A stretch of 64,000 bases of DNA from Oryzibacter oryziterrae (GTDB lineage Bacteria; Pseudomonadota; Alphaproteobacteria; Rhizobiales; Pleomorphomonadaceae), in assembly GCF_021864535.1 (NCBI RefSeq), contig NZ_JAKJIC010000010.1:62001-126000 (forward strand), given 5' to 3'. Of this stretch, positions 9,065 to 17,376 are shown in pieces. The stretch's first letter is position 1. Each line of letters starts with the position of its first letter. Below the pieces are notes generated by a model that ran no database searches, had not been told where the DNA came from, and saw only the letters and a list, made by a program, of their open reading frames with translations. The position numbers and the translations under genes are program-made.

Positions 9065-10117
9065 TTAGATCCGGACACCGGTCTCGGAGTCGAAGAGGTG
9101 GAAGGCCTCGGCCATCGGCCGGACACCAAGTGTTTGGCCCGGCAGCGCCGTGACGCGCTCGCGGAAGGAAGCCACCACGTCCTGCCCGGCAAGGCGCATC
9201 AGAACCTGTGTTTCCGAGCCAGTCGGTTCGACGGTCAGGACCTCGGCTGCCAGTCCCTCACCATCGAGCGCAAAATGCTCCGCGCGGATACCGAGCGTAA
9301 CAGCGCGACCGGCACCAGCAGCCCGGTGCTCGGCAAGGGCGATGCGCGTGCCGTCGGCGGCGACAAAGGCGTCGGCTTCCAGCCTGCCCGACAGCATGTT
9401 CATGGCAGGCGAGCCGATGAAGCCGGCGACGAAGAGATTGGCCGGCCGGTCGTAGAGTTCGAGCGGCGAGCCGATCTGCTCGACCCGCCCCGCGTTCATC
9501 ACCACGATACGGTCGGCCATGGTCATGGCCTCGATCTGGTCGTGCGTCACATAGACGGTGGTGGTCCTGAAGCGCTGATGGTTCTGCTTGATCTCCGAGC
9601 GCATGTGCACCCTGAGCTTGGCGTCGAGATTGGAGAGCGGCTCGTCGAACAGGAATACCGCCGGCTTGCGAACGATGGCGCGCCCCATGGCGACGCGTTG
9701 GCGCTGGCCGCCGGACAGCTGGCGCGGCAGGCGGTCGAGATAATCGGTGAGACCAAGAATGGCTGCCGCCTCCTCGACGCGCTTGCGTCGATCGGCCTTG
9801 GGCACACCGGCTAGCTTCAACGAGAAGCCCATGTTGTCGGCCACCGTCATGTGCGGATAGAGCGCGTAGGACTGGAACACCATGGCGATGTCGCGGTCCT
9901 TGGGCTCAAGCGCGTTGACGATGCGGCCGTCGATGGAGATGTCGCCGGCGCTGATGTCCTCCAGCCCCGCGATCATGCGCAGCAGCGTGGACTTGCCGCA
10001 GCCTGACGGGCCGACGAGAACCACGAACTCGCCCTCGGCGATGTCGACGGAAATGTTGTGCAACACATCCACATGGCCAAAGCTCTTGCGGACACTATTG
10101 ATCGAGACGGCACCCAC
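9065..10117 (-). CDS. Sugar ABC transporter ATP-binding protein (UgpC/MalK type)
   Basis: 350 residues energising the importer encoded by the two upstream permeases. Walker A GPSGCGKST, Q-loop FQSYALYPHMTV, signature LSGGQRQRVAMGRA, Walker B VFLFDEPLSNLDAKLR and the H-loop YVTHDQIEAMTMADR are all intact. A C-terminal TOBE/MalK regulatory domain follows from about residue 240. The start is a GTG at 10117 preceded by AGGGAGGGATG, a strong Shine-Dalgarno. It lies 49 bp upstream of the GH31 gene and 63 bp downstream of the second permease. No maltose-specific residues can be named; the substrate is inferred from the alpha-xylosidase. Confidence 0.94.
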   Translation of the reverse strand: MGAVSINSVRKSFGHVDVLHNISVDIAEGEFVVLVGPSGCGKSTLLRMIAGLEDISAGDISIDGRIVNALEPKDRDIAMVFQSYALYPHMTVADNMGFSLKLAGVPKADRRKRVEEAAAILGLTDYLDRLPRQLSGGQRQRVAMGRAIVRKPAVFLFDEPLSNLDAKLRVHMRSEIKQNHQRFRTTTVYVTHDQIEAMTMADRIVVMNAGRVEQIGSPLELYDRPANLFVAGFIGSPAMNMLSGRLEADAFVAADGTRIALAEHRAAGAGRAVTLGIRAEHFALDGEGLAAEVLTVEPTGSETQVLMRLAGQDVVASFRERVTALPGQTLGVRPMAEAFHLFDSETGVRI

Positions 10118-10180
10118 GAACTCATCCCTCCCTATGGATTGGCCGACGAGACGGCACGTTCTCGCGCGGCGCCACGGCCG

Positions 10181-11062
10181 TCACTTCACCGCTCCCACCA
10201 CGACGCCTTTGGTCAGCGTGCGCTGGAAGATCAGGAAGAAGATGATGGTCGGGGTGATGCCGAGCAGCGCGGCTGCGGCGGTGATGGTCGGCTGCGAGAC
10301 ATATTGTCCGCTGAGCGCGCCCATGGCGACCGAAACGGTCTGGTTGGCGTTGGAGACCAGCAGGACCAGCGGAATGAGAAACTCGTTCCAGGTCCAGATG
10401 AAGAAGAAGGTGGCGAGCACCGCCAGCGTCGGCCTCAGGATCGGCGTTACCACATACCACAGGATCTGCCACCGGTTGGCGCCATCCACCCGCGCTGCCT
10501 CGAGGATCTCATGCGGGAATGTGGTCATCACCGCCGACAGGAGATAGGTGCCGAAGGCCGATTGCAGCACGGTGAAGATGATGATGGGCGCCCAGAGGGA
10601 GTCGTAAAGGCCGCTCGATTTCGCCAGATAATAGAGCGGGTAAACCAGCGATTCCTGCGGGATCATGATGCCGAGCAGCAGGATCACCAGCGTGGCTCTG
10701 CCGCCTCTGATGCGGCCGACACCGATGGCATAGGCATTGAGCAGGCTGAGGATCACGCCGAAGAGCGCCACCGCGGCACTCAGCAGCAGGCTGTTCCAGA
10801 TCTTCGAGGTGAAGTCCACGTAGGACCAGAAGCCGAGCAGCCCCTCGACGGTGAAGCTTTGCGGCAAAGCCAGCGGTCCGTTGGTGGCGTAATCGGTCGC
10901 GGTCTTGATCGCATTGTTGAGCGCCAGGAAGATCGGCGCCAGCATGAAGGCGAGGAAGGCGAAGAGGAATGCCAGCACCCACCAGCGCAGCGCGCCCCGC
11001 TTGCCGCGCGGAATGTTGCGATCGGTTGGGCCCGGAGCCGCAGGAACGGACGTGTCAGTCAT
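10181..11062 (-). CDS. Sugar ABC transporter permease (MalG type)
   Basis: 293-residue inner-membrane permease with six predicted spans. The EAA loop is seen as EILEAARVDGANRWQILWYV, the coupling motif for the ATPase, followed by WNEFLIPLVLL and a MalG-type end FQRTLTKGVVVGAVK. The start is the ATG at 11062, which overlaps the stop of the partner permease by 8 bp; the frame upstream of it lies within that gene. It pairs with the MalF-type permease to form the membrane channel of the presumed xyloside importer. Confidence 0.93.
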   Translation of the reverse strand: MTDTSVPAAPGPTDRNIPRGKRGALRWWVLAFLFAFLAFMLAPIFLALNNAIKTATDYATNGPLALPQSFTVEGLLGFWSYVDFTSKIWNSLLLSAAVALFGVILSLLNAYAIGVGRIRGGRATLVILLLGIMIPQESLVYPLYYLAKSSGLYDSLWAPIIIFTVLQSAFGTYLLSAVMTTFPHEILEAARVDGANRWQILWYVVTPILRPTLAVLATFFFIWTWNEFLIPLVLLVSNANQTVSVAMGALSGQYVSQPTITAAAALLGITPTIIFFLIFQRTLTKGVVVGAVK

Positions 11063-11972
11063 GGTCGCCCTCCTCGGTCTGACGCGATTGCACCCACAGG
11101 AAGACGGCGGCGAGCACGATGGTGATGGCCGTCTGCGCTGTGGCGACGGCGGCGCCGTAGCCGACCCGGACAGTCGAGAAGAAGTGGTAGAAGGAGAAGA
11201 AGGACGGAACGAGCGTGGCGTTGTTCGGTCCACCATTGGTCATGACATAGACCGGCGCGAATACCTTGAGGGCGGCGATGGTGGTGGTCAGGCCGATGAC
11301 GAAGATTTCCGGCTTGAGCATGGGGATGGTGATGTACCAGAAGCGCTGGAGAAAGCCGGCGCCGTCCAGTTCGGAAGCCTCGTAGAGCGAGGGATCGACC
11401 CGGGCGAGACCGGCCATGAAGACGACCAGCGAATAGCCGATCTGCAGCCAGACCATGACGAAGCCGACCGAGAGGATGGCGAGATCCGGATCGCCGAGCC
11501 AGTTGCCGACAAGGCCGCCGAGGCCGGTGGCCTCGAGGATCATGTTGAGCACGCCATGCGGGTTGAGAATCCAGCCCCAGAGGACGCCGGCCACCGAGAT
11601 CGGCAGGATCTGCGGCAGGTAATATCCAGCGCGGAAAAAGCTCGACAGGCCCTGTCCGAAGCGCACGCTGATGTAGTCGAACAGCACCGAAGCAACCAGC
11701 AGACTGATGAGGGTCGGTACCACGGCCATGGCGACGACAAAAAACAGGGTATGCTCCAGCGACATCCAGAAAGCGCTGTCGGCGATCAGGCGTGCGTAGT
11801 TGGCCAGCCCGACGAACTTCGGCATACCGATGCCGCGCCAGCTGGTGAAGCTGACGCCGATATTCATGAGAAAGGGAATCCCGACCACGATGAGAAAACC
11901 GAAGAGGCCGGGAAACAGATAGAGCCAATAGGCCGAGGATGAGCGCCGACGTAGGGTCGTTTGCATTGCCAT
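11055..11972 (-). CDS. Sugar ABC transporter permease (MalF type)
   Basis: About 305 residues, six spans, beginning with the typical YWLYLFPGLFGFLIVVGIPF first membrane helix. The EAA loop is YEASELDGAGFLQRFWYITIPML. Start codon uncertain: ATG at 11972 is used; an in-frame TTG at 11990 and an ATG at 11966 are alternatives, none with a strong ribosome-binding site. It is followed by the overlapping MalG-type permease and preceded by the binding protein, the usual order SBP-MalF-MalG-MalK. Confidence 0.92.
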   Translation of the reverse strand: MAMQTTLRRRSSSAYWLYLFPGLFGFLIVVGIPFLMNIGVSFTSWRGIGMPKFVGLANYARLIADSAFWMSLEHTLFFVVAMAVVPTLISLLVASVLFDYISVRFGQGLSSFFRAGYYLPQILPISVAGVLWGWILNPHGVLNMILEATGLGGLVGNWLGDPDLAILSVGFVMVWLQIGYSLVVFMAGLARVDPSLYEASELDGAGFLQRFWYITIPMLKPEIFVIGLTTTIAALKVFAPVYVMTNGGPNNATLVPSFFSFYHFFSTVRVGYGAAVATAQTAITIVLAAVFLWVQSRQTEEGDHD

Positions 11973-12035
11973 GAAGTCGCTTGCCCGCAAGATGGAGCGA
12001 GGCGGCGAACCGCCTCGCGTGAAGTGTCAGGCGGC

Positions 12036-13289
12036 TTACTTGTTCAGACCTTCGTCATAGAAAGTCTTGAGGCGGGCAGCGAACTCTTCCGGGGTTGCGG
12101 TGCCACCGACCAGAGCCTGGGTCGCCTGCAGGACTTCATTGTAGAAGCCGGCAACCGGCCAGTCCGGGTAGAAGCCAAGACCGTTGCGCGCCACCAGATC
12201 CTTGAACAGGCTGGTGGTCAGCTTGCCGACCGGATCGGTGATCGCGGCGGTATCGGCGGCGATCGGCAGGCCACCCTTGTTGCCCATCAGGGTCTGGATG
12301 TCGCTGGACAGGGTGATGCCGATGAAGTCATAGGCAAGGTCCTTGTTCTGGGCATTGGCCGGAACGACCCACATGTTGCCGGTCGAACCGGGCGCGTATT
12401 GCTGCCCCGGGAACAGGAACTGTCCGGCGTGGAAGGTCTTGATGTTGCCGTAGCTGGTCGACAGCCAGGTTCCACCCACGACGAACGGGCTCTTGCCGGC
12501 CATGAACTGGTTGGTCATGTCGTCGGCAGTCATGCCGGTCGAATCCTTGGAGATATACCCCTTGGCGACCCAATCCTGTATCGTCTTGCCGGCGGCAACG
12601 AAGGGAGCGGTATCGAGCGGCGCCTTGAGACCCTCGAAGTTGCTGATCCAGTTCGCATCCGCATTCTTGAGCGCCAGCATGTACATCAGGTGCTGGGCCG
12701 GATAGTCGTTGGCGGCCTCGGCGATCGGGGTGATGCCTTCGGCGGCGAATTTGCCAAGAACCGTCTCGAACTCTTCGAAGGTCTTGGGAACCTCGAGGCC
12801 GCGCGCCTTGAGCATGTCCTCATTGTAGAAGACCGAGACGAACTCGCCATAGTTGGGCATGCCGACCAGCGGCCCGGTGCCGAAGACGCCGTTCTCGTCA
12901 TAGCGCCCGAGCGCCAGTGCCGATTCCGGCACCAGCTTGTCCCAGCCGCGTGCCTTGTACTCGTCGTCCATCGCCTGCAGCAGCCCCTGCGAGGCGGCAA
13001 GACCGGCGGTGCCGTTGCCCTTGTTGTATTCGAGGACGTCTGGGGCTTCGCTTGAGTTCAGGATCATCGAACCAGCCTGGTTGATCTGGTCGAAGGTCTT
13101 GAGCTCGAACTTCACGTCAACGTCGGGATGGCTCTTCTTGAAGCTGTCGAGCGCTGCCTGCCAGGCAATGCCGAGTGCACCGTCTGCCGGCTCGTACCAC
13201 CAGACCTTGAAGGTCTTCGCTTCAGCCGACACCGCACCCAATGCGGTCACGGCAGCCAGCACCAACGCGAGTTTCGAAAGCTTTTTCAT
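12036..13289 (-). CDS. Sugar ABC transporter substrate-binding protein
   Basis: 417 residues with a clear Sec signal peptide (MKKLSKLALVLAAVTALGAV, cleavage near SAEA-KTF) and a mature family 1 extracellular solute-binding fold: TFKVWWYEPADG start, NSSEAPDVLEYNKGN and PFVVGGTWLSTSYG. It is the first gene of the operon that ends with the GH31 alpha-xylosidase. The start at 13289 is set by the signal peptide and a GGGAGGAG site. The promoter region carries a perfect 16-bp LacI-type palindrome 241 bp upstream. The ligand is probably an alpha-xyloside oligosaccharide (inference from the operon). Confidence 0.93.
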   Translation of the reverse strand: MKKLSKLALVLAAVTALGAVSAEAKTFKVWWYEPADGALGIAWQAALDSFKKSHPDVDVKFELKTFDQINQAGSMILNSSEAPDVLEYNKGNGTAGLAASQGLLQAMDDEYKARGWDKLVPESALALGRYDENGVFGTGPLVGMPNYGEFVSVFYNEDMLKARGLEVPKTFEEFETVLGKFAAEGITPIAEAANDYPAQHLMYMLALKNADANWISNFEGLKAPLDTAPFVAAGKTIQDWVAKGYISKDSTGMTADDMTNQFMAGKSPFVVGGTWLSTSYGNIKTFHAGQFLFPGQQYAPGSTGNMWVVPANAQNKDLAYDFIGITLSSDIQTLMGNKGGLPIAADTAAITDPVGKLTTSLFKDLVARNGLGFYPDWPVAGFYNEVLQATQALVGGTATPEEFAARLKTFYDEGLNK

Positions 13290-13529
13290 GTGGGTCTCCT
13301 CCCTGAAACAACTCTTTGCGGAAACCGCTGCGCGGATTTCCGATGACGGGATCGTGCCAAGTTGCCGCCGACCAGGGGCTCCCTCCCCCAGTGTGCGGAC
13401 ACGGCGCCGGAGCGCTGCACGATCAGGTCTCAAGCATTTGGTTCGCGGTGCAAACCGAACCCGGCGGCACACCGACCGGGAACCTCCTTCTCGGTACGAA
13501 AACGACGCACTCCAACATGGCAATCGTTT

Positions 13530-13545
13530 CCGTAAACGTTTACGG
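13530..13545. promoter_or_regulatory. LacI-family operator
   Basis: CCGTAAACGTTTACGG is a perfect 16-bp palindrome with the central CG step typical of LacI/GalR operators. It lies between the divergent LacI-type gene (ATG at 13630) and the ABC operon (ATG at 13289), where it could control both directions. The remaining ~340 bp between the genes shows nothing else I can name. Confidence 0.8.
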
Positions 13546-13629
13546 TATTATGTCTCAATGTGGTCGTGAGTCAATTGGCCAATGCATCACTTTGCTTTAT
13601 GGGTGGCAGCGGGAGGCATTCGCGGGACG

Positions 13630-14661
13630 ATGATTGGCATCAAGAGACTGGCTGACGAACTGGGCCTATCGATCGGCACGGTATCGCGCGCCCTCAACAA
13701 TAGACCCGATGTCAACGACGCCACGCGCCAGCGCGTCAAGGAAGCGGCTCTGCGGCTCGGCTATGTTCCCAACCAATCCGGACGCAGCCTCCGGGCAGGA
13801 CAGACCGGTGTCGTCGCCTTCGTGATGCAGACGGGCCATGAGATCACCGGCCACGGCGACACCTTCATCATGGGTGTGTTCAGCGGCATCCAGACCGCAT
13901 TGGCCAAACACCGTCTCGACCTGGTCGCCCTGCTCTGCCCGTCTGACGAAGACGCAGAGGACTATCTCAAGCGCATGGTGTCGCGCGGCTTTGCCGATGG
14001 TTTCATCCTGTCCTCGACCCAGCACGTCGATCGCCGTATCGATTTCCTTGCCGAGCGTGGCGTCCCCTTCGTCACGCTGGGCCGGTCGAGCAGCGACGCC
14101 GGTCAGCCCTGGATCGATACCGATTTCGCCGGCATCGCCGAGGTTTCGATCGCGCGTCTCGCAAGCAAGGGGCATCGGCGGATTGCCATCACCGTGCCCA
14201 ACGACGAGACCAACCTTGGCTTCGTGTTCACGGAAGCTGCTCGATCCGCCTTGCACGCGCAAGGTCTTGCCCTCGATCCTGAGCTGATCTTCGGCTTCGT
14301 ACCCAACGAAGCCAGCGGCTACGACATCGCGAGCCGCCTCCTGGCGCTCCCCGACAGGCCAACGGCCATCATCCTGCTCAACCCCGGCTTGACCATCGGC
14401 CTCTATCGCCGCCTGATCGAAGCGGGCGTCGAACCCGGCAAGGACATTGCCGTGATTGGCCGCGATAGTCCGCAGTCGCCGTTTCTGTCGCCGCGGCTGA
14501 CCTATTTTCGCGAGGATCTCGACAGCCTTGGTATCGCGCTTGGCCAAGCCTTGCTGGCCTCCATGCCCCGCTTTGCAAAGTCCTATCCGTCGGGTGTCGT
14601 CCGTCAGGTCTGGCCGAGCGAGTTGATCGAAGGGGAAAGCGATGGCCTCGTCATTCGGTGA
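13630..14661 (+). CDS. LacI-family transcriptional regulator
   Basis: 343 residues. The N-terminal helix-turn-helix IGIKRLADELGLSIGTVSRALNN is followed by the hinge helix (NQSGRSLRAGQTG) and a periplasmic-binding-type effector domain (IIGxx-like GRSSSDAGQPWIDTDFAG, GHRRIAITVPND, IAVIGRDSPQSPF). The ATG at 13630 puts the HTH at the N-terminus as in all LacI proteins; the frame is open further upstream without similarity. It is divergent from the alpha-xylosidase/ABC operon with a 16-bp palindrome between, so it is most likely the local repressor, induced by the imported sugar or its product (inference). Confidence 0.93.
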   Translation: MIGIKRLADELGLSIGTVSRALNNRPDVNDATRQRVKEAALRLGYVPNQSGRSLRAGQTGVVAFVMQTGHEITGHGDTFIMGVFSGIQTALAKHRLDLVALLCPSDEDAEDYLKRMVSRGFADGFILSSTQHVDRRIDFLAERGVPFVTLGRSSSDAGQPWIDTDFAGIAEVSIARLASKGHRRIAITVPNDETNLGFVFTEAARSALHAQGLALDPELIFGFVPNEASGYDIASRLLALPDRPTAIILLNPGLTIGLYRRLIEAGVEPGKDIAVIGRDSPQSPFLSPRLTYFREDLDSLGIALGQALLASMPRFAKSYPSGVVRQVWPSELIEGESDGLVIR

Positions 14662-14787
14662 CAACGGCCCAACAAAGGCGTCCACCGAAACCTTGCGTCT
14701 ACTCCGCAGCCTCGCAACTCGTCTGCCGGTAGCAGCAATCTTTCGTTGGAGGCAAAGCAAAGGCCCGATGATCAGAATCTGTGCTTA

Positions 14788-14817
14788 TTGACAAAAATAA
14801 GGCAGCGCTGTTACGAT
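14788..14817 (+). promoter_or_regulatory. Sigma-70-type promoter of the PTS operon
   Basis: TTGACA at 14788-14793 and TACGAT at 14812-14817 are separated by 18 bp. It starts about 35 bp before the antiterminator RNA element, so the transcript would begin near 14824 and pass through the RNA switch before reaching the PTS permease gene. Confidence 0.6.
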
Positions 14818-14851
14818 AATAATCGAGTTAACGACTCCGTCGTTCGATACA

Positions 14852-14880
14852 GGATTGTGACCGCAATTGCGGGCAAGGCC
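14852..14880 (+). promoter_or_regulatory. Ribonucleic antiterminator (RAT) for a LicT/BglG protein
   Basis: GGATTGTGACCGC followed by GGGCAAGGCC matches the RAT pattern bound by LicT/BglG proteins (GGATTGTTACTG...GGCAxxACC): two short pairing halves with the conserved GGATTGT and GGCA internal-loop sequences. Its 3' end (AGGCC) is shared with the 5' arm of the terminator at 14876-14923, so the two folds exclude each other. A LicT-type gene lies downstream at 17377. Confidence 0.85.
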
Positions 14881-14923
14881 TGAGTGCTTCCAGGGAGACC
14901 TGGTGGCCCTCAGGCCTTTTTTA
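14876..14923 (+). terminator. Conditional intrinsic terminator in PTS operon leader
   Basis: AGGCCTGAG (14876-14884) pairs perfectly with CTCAGGCCT (14909-14917), followed by a T-run in CTTTTTTATT. The apical part has a second hairpin, CCAGG-GAGA-CCTGG (14890-14903). It lies in the untranslated leader, 64 bp before the permease ATG, and overlaps the RAT, the classic arrangement for substrate-induced antitermination. Confidence 0.9.
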
Positions 14924-14986
14924 TTGCCCAGATTTTGCCCACGACCCAATCCGACCGACGTGCGAACAAAACCTAGGGAGGTTTTC

Positions 14987-17179
14987 ATGGACCACACGAG
15001 TACGGCGCGCCAGATCGTCGACGGTGTTGGCGGTGTTGCCAACATCGCCGAGATCGATCACTGCATGACGCGGCTTCGCCTCACCCTGACCGACATCGCC
15101 AAGGCCGATGCGCAGCGCATTCAGGCCATTCCGGGCGTGCTCGGCACGCTTGCCCGCGGTGGGCAGTTCCAGATAGTTCTTGGCCCGGTCGTCGCCCCGG
15201 TGAGCGCCGAGGTCAAGACGCTGGTCGAAGGCAGCAAGGTTGCTGCTGCGCCGGTGGCGCCAAGCGCCCCGGCTGCAGACGCCGCCGGTCGCTTTGACCG
15301 TCTGGCCGCAGCCATCATCGACGGCATCGGCGGCCCTGGCAACGTCAAGGCGCTTGAGCATTGCTCCACCCGCCTGCGCTTTTCTCTGGTCGATCCGTCC
15401 AAAACCAAGGTCGACAAGCTCAAGGGCACCAAGGGCATCCTCGGTGTCGTCACGGCCGCGCAGACCCAGGTCATCATCGGCAATGAGGTCGTCGAAGTCT
15501 TCCGCGCCATCCAGCGCGCCTTCCCCAAGCTCGGCACGGGCTTCACCGGCGGCGCGGCCAAGAAGACAGGCGTCGGCGCCACGCTGATCGACTTCGTGAT
15601 CGGTGTGTTCCAGCCGCTCGTTCCGGCCATCGCCGGCGCCGGCATGCTGAAGGCCATGCTGACGCTGTTATCCTTCGCCGGCTGGGTCGATCCGGCCTCC
15701 GACACCTACCAGGTGCTGATGGCCGTCCCGAACGGCGTGTTCTTCTTCCTCGGCTTCATGGTGGCCGTCACCACGGCGAACAAGCTCAACGTCGACCGCA
15801 TCGTCGCCATCGCTGCTGTGGCGCCGCTGCTGCTGCCGGCGCTTGCCACGCTGGTCGGCAAGGGCATCACGGTGTTCGGCATGCCGATCGCCAACGTGTC
15901 CTATAACGCGCAGGTCTTCCCGTCGATCCTGACGGTGGTCTTCCTGTCGCTAAACTGGCGCTTCTGGACGCGCTATGTGCCCAAGGTGGTCCGCATCTTC
16001 GCCGTTCCCATGCTCAGCCTGCTGGTGACCGTGCCGGTGTCGCTGACCATCCTCGGCCCCGCGGGCTTCACCGTCGGTACCTATCTGACCACCGCCGTGC
16101 TCTGGACCCACGAGCATATCGGCTGGGCGGCGACCGCCGGCATGGCCATGGCCCTGCCCTTCCTGGTGGCGCTCGGCATGCACAAGCCCTTCCTGCCCTA
16201 CGTGGTCTCGCAGCTCGGCGCCGGCAAGCCGGACCCGTTCTACAATGCCGCCCATCTGGCCCATAACATCGCCGAAGCCGGCGCGGCCTTCGGCGTGGCC
16301 ATCCGCACCAAGAACCCCGAGATCCGCGCGACCGGCTTCTCGGTCGGCACCTCGGCCCTGTTCGGCATCACCGAACCGGCGCTCTATGGCCTGACGCTGC
16401 AGAACAAGCGCGTTCTGTGGAGCGTGCTCGGTGGCGCTCTCGCCGCCGGCACCTATCTTGGCCTGACCCAGGTGACCGGCCATGTGGCCGCCGGCCCCGG
16501 CCTTGCCACCATGGCCGTGTTCATGGCGCCGGACAATCCGTCGAACATCGTCAATGCCTTTGTCGGCATGGGTGTCGCCTTCGTCGTATCGCTGGCCCTG
16601 TCGCTTGCCCTGTGGCGCGATCCGGTCACGGAAGGGGAATTCGACGCCGTGGAACCCGAAGCCGTGACGGCTGGTGCGCCGCTGGTTGCCGCTCCGGCTC
16701 GCGTTGCCGGTGCGCCGATCCAGGATCTGGCCGCCCCGATGACCGGTTTGGTCATCCCCCTGTCGGACGTTGCCGACGCCGCCTTCTCCGCCCGCATGCT
16801 GGGCGACGGCATCGCCATCCGCCCGCAGGACGGCCATGTCCAGTCGCCCGCAAACGGCGTCGTCAGCGCGATCGCCGGTCACGCAGTCACTCTGATGACC
16901 GACGATGGCGTGGAGCTGCTGATCCACGTCGGTATCGACACCGTCAATGCCCAGCCGGGCCTGTTCCGGTCGCATGTGAAGGTGGGGGACAAGGTGAAGG
17001 TCGGCCAGCTGCTACTGGAAGCCGATCTTGTCGGCATCGCCAAGGCCGGCTTCGACACGACGACCCCGGTCATCGTCCGCAACTCGGCAAGCTACACGCT
17101 GCAGGCTGTCGCAAAGTCGGCCGTGGCTGCTGGCGAGCGGCTGTTGCAAGTCGGCCAGCTGCAGCCGGCAACCGCCTGA
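14987..17179 (+). CDS. Beta-glucoside-type PTS permease, EIIB-EIIB-EIIC-EIIA
   Basis: 730-residue membrane permease that phosphorylates its sugar during uptake. There are two EIIB domains in tandem: Cys site DHCMTRLRLTL near residue 25 and EHCSTRLRFSL near residue 125, joined by an Ala/Pro linker. An EIIC domain follows (about 200-540) with GVFQPLVPAIAGAGMLKAM, ALGMHKPFLPYVV and FGITEPALYGL. The C-terminal EIIA(Glc) domain has its His in LLIHVGIDTV. BglF normally has one EIIB, so the duplication is unusual. The ATG at 14987 follows AGGGAGG; longer upstream frames run into the terminator. First gene of the operon with licT, EIIA-HPr-EI and 6-phospho-beta-glucosidase. Confidence 0.93.
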   Translation: MDHTSTARQIVDGVGGVANIAEIDHCMTRLRLTLTDIAKADAQRIQAIPGVLGTLARGGQFQIVLGPVVAPVSAEVKTLVEGSKVAAAPVAPSAPAADAAGRFDRLAAAIIDGIGGPGNVKALEHCSTRLRFSLVDPSKTKVDKLKGTKGILGVVTAAQTQVIIGNEVVEVFRAIQRAFPKLGTGFTGGAAKKTGVGATLIDFVIGVFQPLVPAIAGAGMLKAMLTLLSFAGWVDPASDTYQVLMAVPNGVFFFLGFMVAVTTANKLNVDRIVAIAAVAPLLLPALATLVGKGITVFGMPIANVSYNAQVFPSILTVVFLSLNWRFWTRYVPKVVRIFAVPMLSLLVTVPVSLTILGPAGFTVGTYLTTAVLWTHEHIGWAATAGMAMALPFLVALGMHKPFLPYVVSQLGAGKPDPFYNAAHLAHNIAEAGAAFGVAIRTKNPEIRATGFSVGTSALFGITEPALYGLTLQNKRVLWSVLGGALAAGTYLGLTQVTGHVAAGPGLATMAVFMAPDNPSNIVNAFVGMGVAFVVSLALSLALWRDPVTEGEFDAVEPEAVTAGAPLVAAPARVAGAPIQDLAAPMTGLVIPLSDVADAAFSARMLGDGIAIRPQDGHVQSPANGVVSAIAGHAVTLMTDDGVELLIHVGIDTVNAQPGLFRSHVKVGDKVKVGQLLLEADLVGIAKAGFDTTTPVIVRNSASYTLQAVAKSAVAAGERLLQVGQLQPATA

Positions 17180-17180
17180 T

Positions 17181-17235
17181 CAGGGCGTGAAGAACACGCT
17201 GGCGGCTGGCATGTCCAGCCGCCAGTATCGCCCTG
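17181..17235 (+). other. Strong intercistronic hairpin between PTS permease and antiterminator gene
   Basis: CTGGCGGCTGG (17199-17209) and CCAGCCGCCAG (17215-17225) form a perfect 11-bp stem with a 5-nt loop. CAGGGCG (17181-17187) and CGCCCTG (17229-17235) can extend it. There is no U-tract, so it is not a normal terminator. It begins right after the permease stop and could stabilise the upstream mRNA or lower licT expression. The rest of the 197-bp gap holds only the licT ribosome-binding site (GGGGAGGGCGGA). Confidence 0.7.
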
Positions 17236-17376
17236 GTGGGAGGACGATCGCATCAAGATTGCAGGGACACCCGAGGAGCGTGCCTGCACATCGTGAGAGC
17301 GGCGCCGGGGCGAGAGACAAGTTGACGTATCCGCGACCAGGGATCCCCTGGCGACGGGGCGCATGGGGAGGGCGGA

